Assembly: GCA_025356475.1 (NCBI GenBank)
Contig: JANXSX010000088.1
Span: forward strand, 1 to 64,000
DNA from: Isosphaeraceae bacterium
GTDB taxonomy: Bacteria > Planctomycetota > Planctomycetia > Isosphaerales > Isosphaeraceae
Direction of reading: 5' to 3'
DNA: 64,000 bases
Shown: one piece after another, positions 15,487-24,221 of the stretch
How the letters are laid out: each line of letters opens with the position of its first letter
How positions within the stretch are numbered: the stretch's first letter is position 1
Translations under genes and position numbers: made by a program
Notes under the pieces: generated by a model
What the model saw: only the letters and a program-made list of their open reading frames with translations
Told to the model about the DNA's origin: nothing
Databases searched by the model: none

Positions 15487-16701
15487 TTATTGTATCGACT
15501 CGGCCAGGGGGTCAACAACCGGTGTCGCCCCATACGAGGTCCCTCGCCAGACGACCTTACCCGTCAAGCACATGGCCAGCGATTTGAGCAGGACCACATC
15601 CATCACCAAACTGGCGAGCGGATACCACAACGCTTCTCGAAGGCCCGGAGGCGAACAGAGGCCGTACATCAGGCGAAGGACTTCGACGCTGAGGATTTGT
15701 TGCAAGATCGTAAGGCCGAGAAGCCACCACCCAAACGCCTCATCGGGCCGAGTGATCACAAGCCAGAGGCCGATCGGCAAGAAGAGGCATCCAGGCTTGG
15801 TGAAGACGATCGGGTCGAGGATCTTGGCGACCAGCCTCCACCACTTGCGATCGAGTGCATCGTACAGTATCCGGCTCCAACCGCGAATGATTGCATCGAG
15901 TGACGTATACATTCGTGTCGAGCTAATTTCAGGACCAATCGCAGTTCTTGTGATATATCCAAGTGATTTCACTCGGCGGGCCAAGTGGATATCCTCGACA
16001 AATTTGTCGCGGACGGCAGCATGGCCGCCGGCAGCGTCATAAGCATCGCGGCGGATGAGCACATATTGGCCGTTCGCGAACGCGATCTTGAACTTGTCGT
16101 TGTTGATGAGAGGGGGTGGGTAGGACTGCATCAACACGACCGACGCGAGAGGTTGGACGATCCGCTCCCAAAAGCTCTCCGCTCGCATTCTGGGTAGCAG
16201 GCTCATGAGCGAAGCTTTTTTGTCCTGGGCGTATCCAAGCGCGATTGCCAGACTGTCGGGCTCGTGTTGAGTATCAGAGTCCACGAACCAGAGCCATGTC
16301 CCCTCGGCTTGTTTGGCAGCGAGGTGGAGGGCGTGCGTCTTGCCTGTCCAACCTGCGGGGAGGTTCGTCACCGTAAGGATCTGGACTCGGGGGTCTTCCT
16401 GGGCATGACGAGTGGCAATGGCGGCGGTGCCGTCTTTGCTACGGTCGTCCACCACAAGAATCGCAAGATTCGGATACGATTGCGCACGAACGGAGGTCAG
16501 ACATTCATTCAGAGCATCTTCTTCATCCTTGGCCGGAATGATCGCGGTGACCAAGGGTGGGTCGTCGGCACTGAAGCGACGCGATCGCAAAGTGAGTCGG
16601 TCGATACGTGGGAGGATAACGATTAGTGCAATGCGACGGATTGCCCACACGGCAACGGTAAAGCCATAGAGTTGAAGGATAAGTCGTTGGGTGGAGGTCA
16701 T
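15487..16701 (-). CDS. Membrane glycosyltransferase family 2, HpnB-like
   Basis: The 404-residue protein has an N-terminal membrane helix, a GT-A domain (VTAIIPAKDEED at about 50, VVDDRSKDGT at about 80, FVDSDTQHEPDSL with the DxD at about 140), an acceptor region (KFVEDIHLARRVKSLGY), and GWSRILYDAL as the QxxRW-like segment. Three or four C-terminal membrane helices follow. The arrangement matches the HpnB type, often linked with hopanoid genes, but no other hopanoid gene is present in this window, so the acceptor is unknown. Its start overlaps the stop of the upstream 150-residue membrane protein by 4 bp, which places it at the end of the larC operon. Confidence 0.83.
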   Translation of the reverse strand: MTSTQRLILQLYGFTVAVWAIRRIALIVILPRIDRLTLRSRRFSADDPPLVTAIIPAKDEEDALNECLTSVRAQSYPNLAILVVDDRSKDGTAAIATRHAQEDPRVQILTVTNLPAGWTGKTHALHLAAKQAEGTWLWFVDSDTQHEPDSLAIALGYAQDKKASLMSLLPRMRAESFWERIVQPLASVVLMQSYPPPLINNDKFKIAFANGQYVLIRRDAYDAAGGHAAVRDKFVEDIHLARRVKSLGYITRTAIGPEISSTRMYTSLDAIIRGWSRILYDALDRKWWRLVAKILDPIVFTKPGCLFLPIGLWLVITRPDEAFGWWLLGLTILQQILSVEVLRLMYGLCSPPGLREALWYPLASLVMDVVLLKSLAMCLTGKVVWRGTSYGATPVVDPLAESIQ

Positions 16702-17150
16702 GTGTCGGGACCATCAAGGCCGAGGGACTCGACCTGGTGGGATCGAGGAATCGCGAACAGAGAGAAACCGATCGCAACCGCCCAAAACGGGGCGACTGCC
16801 GCGAGGTCCGGCTCGACAGCCCAACTATAGGCCAGGCCGAGTGGGACTGCTAACGCTGCCGAGATCGCCGACGCGGTACGAATCGCGACGAACCGATTGG
16901 CCTTCGATGATGAGGATTCCTCGCCACGGATCGGGATACGGACCCGAAGCCAAACGCTCGTCATGGCCAGCACAAAAAGTAAGAGTTGTGCCAGTTGCCG
17001 CGTCCGACCCCTTGAGAATGCGAACGCGGGGTCGTCTCGAAACCTGAGAATGACCCCACTCACCGCGATGCCGACCGCGGCCGCGAGCATGACATTGATG
17101 ACTCGCTCTCGAGCTCGCCGAAGGCAATGCTCGGTATTTGGGCCGCTCAT
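16698..17150 (-). CDS. Hypothetical four-helix membrane protein
   Basis: The 150-residue product has four predicted membrane helices (about 18-35, 50-66, 92-110 and 116-132) with basic loops between them, including RVRIPIRGEESSSSK. I recognise no family. It is joined to both neighbours by 4-bp overlaps (17147-17150 upstream, 16698-16701 downstream), so it is probably made in fixed ratio with the preceding 155-residue protein and the glycosyltransferase. Confidence 0.7.
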   Translation of the reverse strand: MSGPNTEHCLRRARERVINVMLAAAVGIAVSGVILRFRDDPAFAFSRGRTRQLAQLLLFVLAMTSVWLRVRIPIRGEESSSSKANRFVAIRTASAISAALAVPLGLAYSWAVEPDLAAVAPFWAVAIGFSLFAIPRSHQVESLGLDGPDT

Positions 17151-17614
17151 GACGGCACCTTCATGTCGGTTGCTGATTTGCGGAGATTGAGGATCAACTC
17201 GATGTGGCCGATCGGATATCCCAGGTCTTGAGCGATCCGGGCTGCCGATTCGCCAGCCTCAGCACGCGCCCAGAGTTCTCGATAACGACGGCCCAGCCCT
17301 TCACGATGCGACTCGGAATGATCGGGCATCCGGACCAAGTTTGGAACCGCAATCAAAGTTGGGCTCTGGTTCAGAGGAGCTTCTTGGCGTCGATTCGTCC
17401 TCATTGGACCACTAGGAATCGAAGGGCTGGGGGGATCAATCCGCAATATGGCCGGACTCTCGATCGCTTCGACTCGCGAGTGGAGCCGAGACAGTTCTCT
17501 TCGCGAGTGCGTGAGGTCCCGGACGCGGCGCGAAAGCACTGTGAGTGCAAGAGCCTCCACTAAGGCCACCACACTCAGCACAACGATGATCGACCACTGT
17601 AACACCGCCGCCAT
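17147..17614 (-). CDS. Hypothetical membrane-anchored protein with helical C-terminal domain
   Basis: The 155-residue protein has one N-terminal membrane helix (about 6-26), a short coiled-coil-like segment (RRVRDLTHSRRELSRLHSRV), a Pro-rich linker, and a C-terminal helical domain: RYRELWARAEAGESAARIA then QDLGYPIGHIELIL. The pattern ARIAQDLGYPIGHIELIL looks like a helix-turn-helix as seen in small DUF proteins of this kind, but no function is known. A strong AGGGAGGG box precedes the ATG. It lies 43 bp after larC and overlaps the next gene by 4 bp. Confidence 0.7.
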   Translation of the reverse strand: MAAVLQWSIIVVLSVVALVEALALTVLSRRVRDLTHSRRELSRLHSRVEAIESPAILRIDPPSPSIPSGPMRTNRRQEAPLNQSPTLIAVPNLVRMPDHSESHREGLGRRYRELWARAEAGESAARIAQDLGYPIGHIELILNLRKSATDMKVPS

Positions 17615-17657
17615 GCCTGTCCCTCCCTGACCTCAAGATCGATCCATCGATTTCGCA

Positions 17658-18932
17658 TCAATGATGATGTGGGTGATCGTGAGCATGGGTATGACCATGA
17701 TCTCCGTGATCGTGCTCATGTTTGGGTTCCGCGATCGTGGCAGGTATCGGAACCGGAACCGGAACCGGTACAGTTTGCGAGTAGCCATGGTGCGCTGCGG
17801 CATAGACCTCGCGGAGTGCGATGCCGCTCTCGCTGGCGACCCGTACGCAATCATCGTACTCAGGGCTGAAGGTCGGTGGGCGACCGTCAAGCCAACCGAG
17901 TTTCCCCTTGATCTCGCCATAGGGAGTCTCCACCGTCGCCGCCTTCCGATTCAGCTTGTGGCGGCTGACAGGGTAGCGGCGAATCCCAAGAGTACTCGTC
18001 TCACGGAACAGGATATCGACCATCGCGGGGATCTTGGCTTCATCGCAAAGGACCGTGATCATCACGCCTGGCCGGTTCTTCTTCATTTGGATCGGGGTCA
18101 CAAACGCATCGAGTGCCCCGGCAGCCATGAGCTGGGTGGTGGCATAGCCCACGACTTCTCCGGGCAGATCATCAAGATTGGTCTCAAGAACCCAGACTCG
18201 ATCACCACCCGCAGGGACGACCGAGTTGCCGATGAACAGACGCAACGTGTTCGCTTGACCAGGAAGGTCCTTGGAACCGGCACCAAGGCCGATCGTATCC
18301 ACAATCATTGCTGGGAGAGGCCCAAAACTTTCCGCCACAGTCGCCAGAATTGCGGCCCCTGTTGGGGTCGTCAGCTCCATCTCGATCTCGGACTCCGCCA
18401 GCGGGATCCCCTTGAGGAGAGTCGCGGTCGCAGGAGCGGGCAAAGGCATTTTGCCGTGCGCGGCCTTAACCCAGCCACGTCCCGTGGGGACTGGACTCGC
18501 CTCAATCCTGTCGAACCCCAGGAGGTCGATTCCTACTGCCGAACAGACAATATCCACGATCGAGTCGACCGCACCAACCTCGTGAAAGTGGACCTTCTTG
18601 AGTTCGATCCCGTGCGACAAGGCCTCAGCCTCTCCCAACTTCAGAAAGATGCGCTTAGCCAACTCGTTCTGACGTGGGGTAATGTTGCTCTTGTCGATGA
18701 TCGCTTCGATATGATGGAGGTGGCGATGGATGTGCTCTGGAGCGGCCACGACCTTGGCATAATTTGCCCGAAACCCACAACGCCGAACGGTTTCGAAGGT
18801 CAGCTCACAAGGAAGTCCCAGGCTGGCAACGACCGATTGTAATGCCTTGGCCTCGACCCCGGCATCGACCAACGCTCCGAGGGTCATGTCGCCAGAGATT
18901 CCACTGAAGCACTCGAAATAGCCAATGCGCAC
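17658..18932 (-). CDS. larC: LarC-type nickel pincer cofactor enzyme
   Basis: The 424-residue protein matches LarC (formerly DUF111), the nickel insertase that completes the nickel-pincer nucleotide cofactor of lactate racemase-type enzymes. Motifs: YFECFSGISGDMTLGALVDAG at the start, KKVHFHEVGAVDSIVDIV near 110, GRGWVKAAHGKMPLPAPAT near 150, TPTGAAIL, and VLETNLDDLPGE near 250. The C-terminal tail has about a dozen His residues mixed with Asp and Gly (residues 405-424), a likely metal-binding tail. Start is GTG at 18932 with a GGGGGAT box. No larB, larE or larA gene is in this window. It heads a likely operon with two small proteins and a glycosyltransferase. Confidence 0.92.
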   Translation of the reverse strand: MRIGYFECFSGISGDMTLGALVDAGVEAKALQSVVASLGLPCELTFETVRRCGFRANYAKVVAAPEHIHRHLHHIEAIIDKSNITPRQNELAKRIFLKLGEAEALSHGIELKKVHFHEVGAVDSIVDIVCSAVGIDLLGFDRIEASPVPTGRGWVKAAHGKMPLPAPATATLLKGIPLAESEIEMELTTPTGAAILATVAESFGPLPAMIVDTIGLGAGSKDLPGQANTLRLFIGNSVVPAGGDRVWVLETNLDDLPGEVVGYATTQLMAAGALDAFVTPIQMKKNRPGVMITVLCDEAKIPAMVDILFRETSTLGIRRYPVSRHKLNRKAATVETPYGEIKGKLGWLDGRPPTFSPEYDDCVRVASESGIALREVYAAAHHGYSQTVPVPVPVPIPATIAEPKHEHDHGDHGHTHAHDHPHHH

Positions 18933-19214
18933 GCCGATCCCCCATCATTGACCGTACCCCAACGGCTCAGACTCGCCCCATTCTATCCGAGCCCTCATAG
19001 GCCGCAAGACCGACCGCATCTTGAAGCAGCGGCGTTCCCTTCCCGTCTCGCCTTGGAATTGGTTCTGGGCACCAGGTGGACACGCCGAATGTCTGCTCCC
19101 GATTTCAAGACAAGCGGGGCGAATCAGGTCGGATAGGCACCATGGGAGTATGCCTTGACCCTGTCCCCGATTCTGAACCCGGTGTGGGAGTGACCGACCC
19201 CGGGCCAGAGGCCA

Positions 19215-19835
19215 TCACGCTTCGATCCCTTGATCTTTGAGATAAGCGCGAAGCTGGTCAAGCCCTGTAAATTGAACCGCATTGAGCCCTAGAGCCAACG
19301 CAGGCTCGACGTTGAGTGACCGGTCGTCGATAAAGAGGGCGCAACTGTGATCGCGACATCCGGCGATCCCCAACGCGTTGATATAAACGCTTTCGTCGGG
19401 CTTCACTTGGCCTAGGTAACACGACGTAAGGAAGCCCCGAAAGATGTCACGAAGACCGAACTCGCGGACCCGGTGCTCGTGTAACTCGCGACTCTCGTTG
19501 TTTAGGGTGTACAAGCTGTACTTCCCAGTCTTGGCCAGGGCGCGAACGAATTCGAGGGTCTCTCCGAGTAGTTGCGAGGAGTTCAGCATCACCTGACGGA
19601 TGTCGGCGACGGAGAATGCTCTTGGCTTGTAGAAAATCGTCTTCTTGATATAGCCATCAAGGTCGAGCCGACCGGTTTCAAATGAGGTCTTGAGCATCTC
19701 ATGGCGGGTCTGAAACTCAGGGTAGTCGAGCCCGAAGGTCTCGGCGGTCTGCTTCCTCGCGGCGGTATCCCAACCGTTGGTCAGCATCACACCGCCAATA
19801 TCGAAAAACAACGTCGGAGCTTCGGTCCCGCGCAT
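19215..19835 (-). CDS. HAD-superfamily hydrolase-like protein
   Basis: The 206-residue protein has the HAD-IA layout: motif I FFDIGGVML near residue 10, a four-helix cap (about 18-85), motif II LNNES with a Thr/Asn at the switch, motif III Lys in GQVKPDESVY, and motif IV FIDDRSLNVEPA. In motif I the second catalytic Asp (DxD) is replaced by Gly (DIGG), a change seen in several HAD-IA phosphatases such as glucose-1-phosphate phosphatase relatives. The substrate is unknown. It lies 64 bp after the upstream gene of the same strand. Confidence 0.85.
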   Translation of the reverse strand: MRGTEAPTLFFDIGGVMLTNGWDTAARKQTAETFGLDYPEFQTRHEMLKTSFETGRLDLDGYIKKTIFYKPRAFSVADIRQVMLNSSQLLGETLEFVRALAKTGKYSLYTLNNESRELHEHRVREFGLRDIFRGFLTSCYLGQVKPDESVYINALGIAGCRDHSCALFIDDRSLNVEPALALGLNAVQFTGLDQLRAYLKDQGIEA

Positions 19836-19899
19836 CGTCAGTTCATCCTATGAGGAGTGGGAGATCTCCATTGTATTGGACTCCGCCAGTCGCGTCGTG

Positions 19900-20913
19900 T
19901 CAGCCCCCTTGCGGACGAAATAGGTCATCCACCCTCTGAATCCTGCCCAATCTTGACTGGGCAAGGAAACGAGCGAGAGGACGAACGATCGTGGTTGAGC
20001 TATCGCCTGCCAGTCGTTCCGGGTGGTCGATTTCGCGAGTACTTGTGCGAACGATGATCGCGTCGGGATGTGATGGGAGCTGGTGCAGACTCTCCGCATA
20101 GGCTGCCAACCGACCAGCACGAATCAGGAAGTACTCGACATCGGAGATATAAATGGTCCCAACCTTGAGGGAATGATCTCGCAGCCAAGCCCCAAGCCTG
20201 GGAAATCCACCCGGTCCCCCCCAATCACCGACGATCGGGATGATTCGATCCGCGCGTTGGAGATCACGCACTCGTTGATAGATCGCCTCCACGGAGAGCA
20301 GATGACCCGGCATCGACATCAATTTCGAGAGCGTCGGGTACATCCGAAGGGCAAGGAATCGGTAGTTGACCCCAGGACCGGCGAGTCTTGCCTGGATCGT
20401 AGCGATCGTTTCCAAATCCTCGACCGTCAGAAACTGGAACGAGCGAAGGTAGGTCGCGACTTCGGCGATCGAAGTGTCCAACTTGCCCCGATCCATCGGA
20501 ACCGCCGCAAACTGTAGTGCCAGATCGGACGTTTTCCCCTCAATTGATCGAGCAGTGAGCCGGGAAAGATAGTCGCGACGATCGTTTGATAGCGCAAAGA
20601 GTGCTTTATGTAAGAGATGGAGAAGTTGATTTCGGCGACGATAATCAATGATGAGCGCCAAAGTCGGTTGGGCGTGGGCGATCAAGCTAAAATTCTGATC
20701 AGGGCCGACACCCAGGTAGAGGGAATTCTTCGGGGCACGGTGCTCGATCTCTGCAGAAACACGAGTGAACGAGTCCTCGTTCGTCATCAGATTATCGGCA
20801 GCCGGGCCACTCTCGGGCTTGGAGAGATGCTGGACGATCTTTGAAAAGTTCGCGTCACGATCGGGGAAGAGAAACTCTGGCAAGGGCTTGACCACTACTA
20901 CGGGATCGTCCAT
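19900..20913 (-). CDS. Conserved hypothetical protein, LIC_10091-like
   Basis: The product has 337 residues from the ATG at 20913 (GAAGG 8 bases upstream). The frame is open to a TTG at 21030, so the start is uncertain. NSLYLGVGPDQNFSLIA, IIDYRRRNQLLHLLHKALF, and VGDWGGPGGFPRLGAWL are recognisable marks of an uncharacterised bacterial family that I associate with Leptospira LIC_10091. The order of a glycine-rich loop, then an Asp-Tyr-Arg-Arg strand end, then another GDWGG loop recalls a SAM-type Rossmann fold, but this is inference. No signal peptide is seen. A HAD gene follows 64 bp downstream. Confidence 0.65.
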   Translation of the reverse strand: MDDPVVVVKPLPEFLFPDRDANFSKIVQHLSKPESGPAADNLMTNEDSFTRVSAEIEHRAPKNSLYLGVGPDQNFSLIAHAQPTLALIIDYRRRNQLLHLLHKALFALSNDRRDYLSRLTARSIEGKTSDLALQFAAVPMDRGKLDTSIAEVATYLRSFQFLTVEDLETIATIQARLAGPGVNYRFLALRMYPTLSKLMSMPGHLLSVEAIYQRVRDLQRADRIIPIVGDWGGPGGFPRLGAWLRDHSLKVGTIYISDVEYFLIRAGRLAAYAESLHQLPSHPDAIIVRTSTREIDHPERLAGDSSTTIVRPLARFLAQSRLGRIQRVDDLFRPQGG

Positions 20914-21169
20914 CGCCGGGCCTTCACGATTGGGGTCGGTTGGTGTCGGCTCGGCGGCGAAGCCCATTCGGGCCAGCGGTGAGCTCAACGCGTATGGTCC
21001 ATCTTGGAGCAAGCGGCGCTCGGCAATCAAGAGGGTCTGAATCTGGTCCGCCCTCCGGTTGAGGGCGTGCGCCAGGTCAGCGAAATTCGTCTAGCTCTGT
21101 AAAGGTCCGAGTGGCGACCCTCCGTCGTGGTTCCCTCCCCAACACAACGAATTCCGCCCTGTTTCCAGA

Positions 21170-21685
21170 TCAGGCGAAGTAACGATGCTCGTCGTCTTCA
21201 ACGGTGTACGCCAGGCAATCGCGAATGTCGGATTCGGTAAGCTCTGGATAGACCGATAAGATTTCTGGCCAACTCCAGCCGTCAACGATGTGGCTAACCA
21301 CTCTTCCCGCACTGATCAGCGTTCCCTTGATCAAGGGAGTTCCATCTCCGAGGGTAGGCTGAAGTTTTACGCGAAAATCCGTTGTTGGATCGTCATTGTG
21401 GCCTGCCGGCGGCTTTGACTTGGCGAGACGGTCGGCTTTGAACGCCGTAAAGCGATTGAGGGCCTGGCGAAACTCGTCCTCGATCTGCCGCGCTGTTCGG
21501 GAACGGGCAATTGCTCGTGCAGGTCTCGAATAGCGCTCGCGATCAGAAGCGACTTTCAACCGGCAGGCGACGAGGGCGACCCGATCCGCGAGCAAGCTCT
21601 CCAATGCGCCGACCGGTGCGAGGTCGCTCCGAATCAGGTGCAGATAGGCTCGGTCGAGGGGTGGACGGTTCTGGGTGCGAGTCAT
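21170..21685 (-). CDS. DUF433-domain protein with N-terminal extension
   Basis: The product has 171 residues from the ATG at 21685 (GGGAG about 8 bases upstream; a TTG at 21700 is less likely). The C-terminal 60 residues match DUF433, a small helix-turn-helix-like domain often found in antitoxins: GTPLIKGTLISAGRVVSHI, then DGWSWPEILSVYPELTESDI. The N-terminal 110 residues are helical and basic (SDLAPVGALESLLADRVAL, RLKVASDRERYSRP) and resemble a short domain that recurs in planctomycete proteins of unknown role. No toxin gene lies next to it. A DNA-binding role is plausible only. Confidence 0.65.
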   Translation of the reverse strand: MTRTQNRPPLDRAYLHLIRSDLAPVGALESLLADRVALVACRLKVASDRERYSRPARAIARSRTARQIEDEFRQALNRFTAFKADRLAKSKPPAGHNDDPTTDFRVKLQPTLGDGTPLIKGTLISAGRVVSHIVDGWSWPEILSVYPELTESDIRDCLAYTVEDDEHRYFA

Positions 21686-21819
21686 GGCGGCAACTCCCAA
21701 GGTCCGTTCCAGGTCGAAACGTATCGGCGACCGCGCCGAAACCTCCGACCCGTACCTTAATAAGATCTGGAGTTTGCCCGATTTTGTCCTGTCAATTTGG
21801 CGAATCTAGGAAGTTTGGG

Positions 21820-23382
21820 CTAAGATCCCCTCCGGAGTGCTCGTCCCGGGGTTGCTCCTGTGGGCTCACCGTTGAGTAGCGCGGCGATTCCGTTGACAAA
21901 GACGTGTTTCACTCCGTGGGCGAGGCTTCGGCCTGACGCATAGGTAGAGGTGTCAATGACTTCGGTCGGGTCAAAGATCGCGAGATCGGCGGTGAATCCC
22001 GGTCGGACAAGCCCCCGGTCGGTCAGTCGATAGCGTCTGGCGGCGTGTGTCGCCAGATGGGTGACAGCCTCGGCCCATGAGTAATCGCCGAGTTCCCGAG
22101 TATGGTGCCCCAGATAACGCGCGAACGCACCCCAACCGCGCGGGTGGGGAAAACCGCCTCGGAAGATTCCATCCGAACCTGCCATGTGCGCTGGGTGGCG
22201 AAGGATGGCCCGGACATCGGCATCGGTCCGGTCACCAGGCCGGAATCCCACAATCCCGACCGCCATCCCCGAGGCAATCAGGATCTCGACCACGAACCGA
22301 CCGGGGGTGAGGCCCGCCTTCCCCGCCGCATCAACCAGAAGTTGACCCTCCGCCCATTTCCAGTCTTCACTTGCCACAAATGCGAGCGAGATTCGATCGA
22401 GTGGATAGGGGGTCGACCGAGAGAACCATTCGCTATCCAGACGAGCCCGCACTTGTGGGTTGCCAAGGCGGGTCAGGGTTGCATCGATCCCTCCTTCTTG
22501 CACCCAGGAGGGTAGGGCAACCATACCAAGGATCGTACTCCCCTGGGTGTATGGGTAGGTATCGAAGGTGAGGTCGTGGCCCATGGCGAGTCCCCGGTCG
22601 ATCAGCGGCAGCATGATCTCGGCGCTGCCGTTGTAGTGAGAGACGTGCCCTGAGACGCCGGATCGTCGGCAGATCTCGAAGACTTCGTCCATCCCCGCAG
22701 GGGCGCTGGGCCCATAGCCCCGCATGTGGGTGACGTAGATTCCGTTCCGAGGTTCGATGACCTCGCAGAGCGCTGCGATTTCACGGGCGTCGGCGTAGCA
22801 ACTCGGAATGTAATCAAGACCGGTGGAGAGACCAACCGCTCCTTGATCCATGCCTTCGCGTACAAGTCGTTGCATTGCCTGGAGTTCCGCGTCGCTCGCC
22901 GGTCTGGGATCGAGCCCCATGACCTCGATCCGCACGTTTCCGTTGGGGATCAGGTAAGCAACGTTGACCGCGACTTTGCGATCGAACTGGCTCAGATACG
23001 AGTCGACGGAATTCCAGGCGTAACTGAGGCCATCGGGATTTCCATTGAATCCCGCCGTGTACCGCCGCATGAAGTCCATCGTCGGAGGCGAGGCAGGGGC
23101 GAAACTACTCCCATCCTGGCCGATAATGTAGGTTGTCACCCCTTGCTTGAGAGCAGGAAGGTGGACTGGATCGGCCAGAAGCATCAGGTCGCCATGGACA
23201 TGGGCATCGACAAAGCCGGGCGTGATGAACAGCCCTGTGACGTCGATAATGGTCTCGGCTGTGGCACCGTCGAGACGGCCTAGATCGGCGATCATCGAGT
23301 CGAGCAGCGCCACATCGGCAGGGAACGGCGGACCTCCCGAGCCATCAATGACTTTGCCGCCCTTCAAAAGCACATCAAACAT
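21820..23382 (-). CDS. N-acyl-D-amino-acid deacylase family amidohydrolase
   Basis: The 520-residue protein follows the D-aminoacylase branch of the amidohydrolases: GGKVIDGSGGPPFPADVAL at the start, FVDAHVHGDLML with the metal-binding HxH near residue 60, GLSTGLDYIPSCYAD in the middle, THMRGYG and SGHVSHYNGS with further His ligands, and GSDGIFRGGFPHPRG near the C-terminus. It should release fatty acid or acetate from N-acyl-D-amino acids with one or two metals. The ATG is 17 bp after the stop of the AlkA-like gene on the same strand, so the two form an operon, although they share no obvious pathway. Confidence 0.88.
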   Translation of the reverse strand: MFDVLLKGGKVIDGSGGPPFPADVALLDSMIADLGRLDGATAETIIDVTGLFITPGFVDAHVHGDLMLLADPVHLPALKQGVTTYIIGQDGSSFAPASPPTMDFMRRYTAGFNGNPDGLSYAWNSVDSYLSQFDRKVAVNVAYLIPNGNVRIEVMGLDPRPASDAELQAMQRLVREGMDQGAVGLSTGLDYIPSCYADAREIAALCEVIEPRNGIYVTHMRGYGPSAPAGMDEVFEICRRSGVSGHVSHYNGSAEIMLPLIDRGLAMGHDLTFDTYPYTQGSTILGMVALPSWVQEGGIDATLTRLGNPQVRARLDSEWFSRSTPYPLDRISLAFVASEDWKWAEGQLLVDAAGKAGLTPGRFVVEILIASGMAVGIVGFRPGDRTDADVRAILRHPAHMAGSDGIFRGGFPHPRGWGAFARYLGHHTRELGDYSWAEAVTHLATHAARRYRLTDRGLVRPGFTADLAIFDPTEVIDTSTYASGRSLAHGVKHVFVNGIAALLNGEPTGATPGRALRRGS

Positions 23383-23399
23383 GGTGGGCGGGTCCTCGG

Positions 23400-24047
23400 T
23401 CAGTCTCGGCGGGGATTATCGATCTCTTCCCAGAGATACCACATTGCTACGGATCGATAGGGGCGCAGAGGCTCCATGAGAACCCTGCACTCCAGCGGCT
23501 TGGGAAGGTCCGGGAGTTCATGATGGACCCGGAGCGCGGCCCGAATCCCCAGGTCACCCACCGAGAGCACATCGGGTCGACCAAGTGCGAAGATCAGGAA
23601 CATCTCCGCCGTCCAGGGACCGATTCCCTTGATCTCAGTTAAATTGTCAACAATGGCTTGATCTTCCCAGGTGTCGTAAACGTGAAGCGGCGCACGGCTG
23701 GATTGCACAGCCTCAGCGAGATTCAAAACATAGCGAGCCTTGACACCAGAGAGTCCGCAGGACCGGAGTGCGTCCTCCCCAAGCTGGAGGATCGACTCCG
23801 GGTTGTGGGGTTCGCCACTCAGCGCCCGGACCCTGGCATCGATCGAGGTGGCGGCCTTCGCCGAAATCTGCTGACCGATGATTGCCCTGACGAGGGTTCC
23901 AAATCGGTCTTCGCGCACCTTAAGCTTGCAGGGGCCGACCCGCTCAACCCGGTCGGACCAAGTCTTACTGACTGAGCGGATGTGGGAAACCGCATCTCCC
24001 CAGGGATCCGAGGGGGCAGCCGGCTTGGCTCGTCGCGTTTTGGCCAT
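23400..24047 (-). CDS. DNA-3-methyladenine glycosylase, AlkA-like (HhH-GPD)
   Basis: The product has 215 residues from the ATG at 24047; a GTG at 24128 would add 27 residues without conserved motifs. The HhH-GPD fold is clear: TLVRAIIGQQISAKAA near residue 51, the helix-hairpin-helix LTEIKGIGPWTAEMFL at 136-151, and the catalytic Asp165 in VLSVGDLGIRAAL. Such enzymes excise alkylated purines from DNA. Compared with E. coli AlkA it lacks the N-terminal TBP-like domain and corresponds to the short bacterial form. The D-aminoacylase gene follows after 17 bp. Confidence 0.9.
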   Translation of the reverse strand: MAKTRRAKPAAPSDPWGDAVSHIRSVSKTWSDRVERVGPCKLKVREDRFGTLVRAIIGQQISAKAATSIDARVRALSGEPHNPESILQLGEDALRSCGLSGVKARYVLNLAEAVQSSRAPLHVYDTWEDQAIVDNLTEIKGIGPWTAEMFLIFALGRPDVLSVGDLGIRAALRVHHELPDLPKPLECRVLMEPLRPYRSVAMWYLWEEIDNPRRD

Positions 24048-24221
24048 AAGTGCGGTGATCTTAGATTCGGAAGGGGCGGAGTTTATCAACAAAGGTTCAG
24101 CATAGCCACGGAGACCACTTCTCGTCACGGGAGTTGTTCCGGAGCGTAGTCGGTCGTAAAATGCGTGGACTTCGCTGAAACATCCGCCTACTGATTACAT
24201 GCCACGGAGTTGGCCTCGGAC

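Noticed and set aside
17661-18842. 393-codon plus-strand frame
   Set aside because: It is the complement of larC, which is recognisable along its full length.
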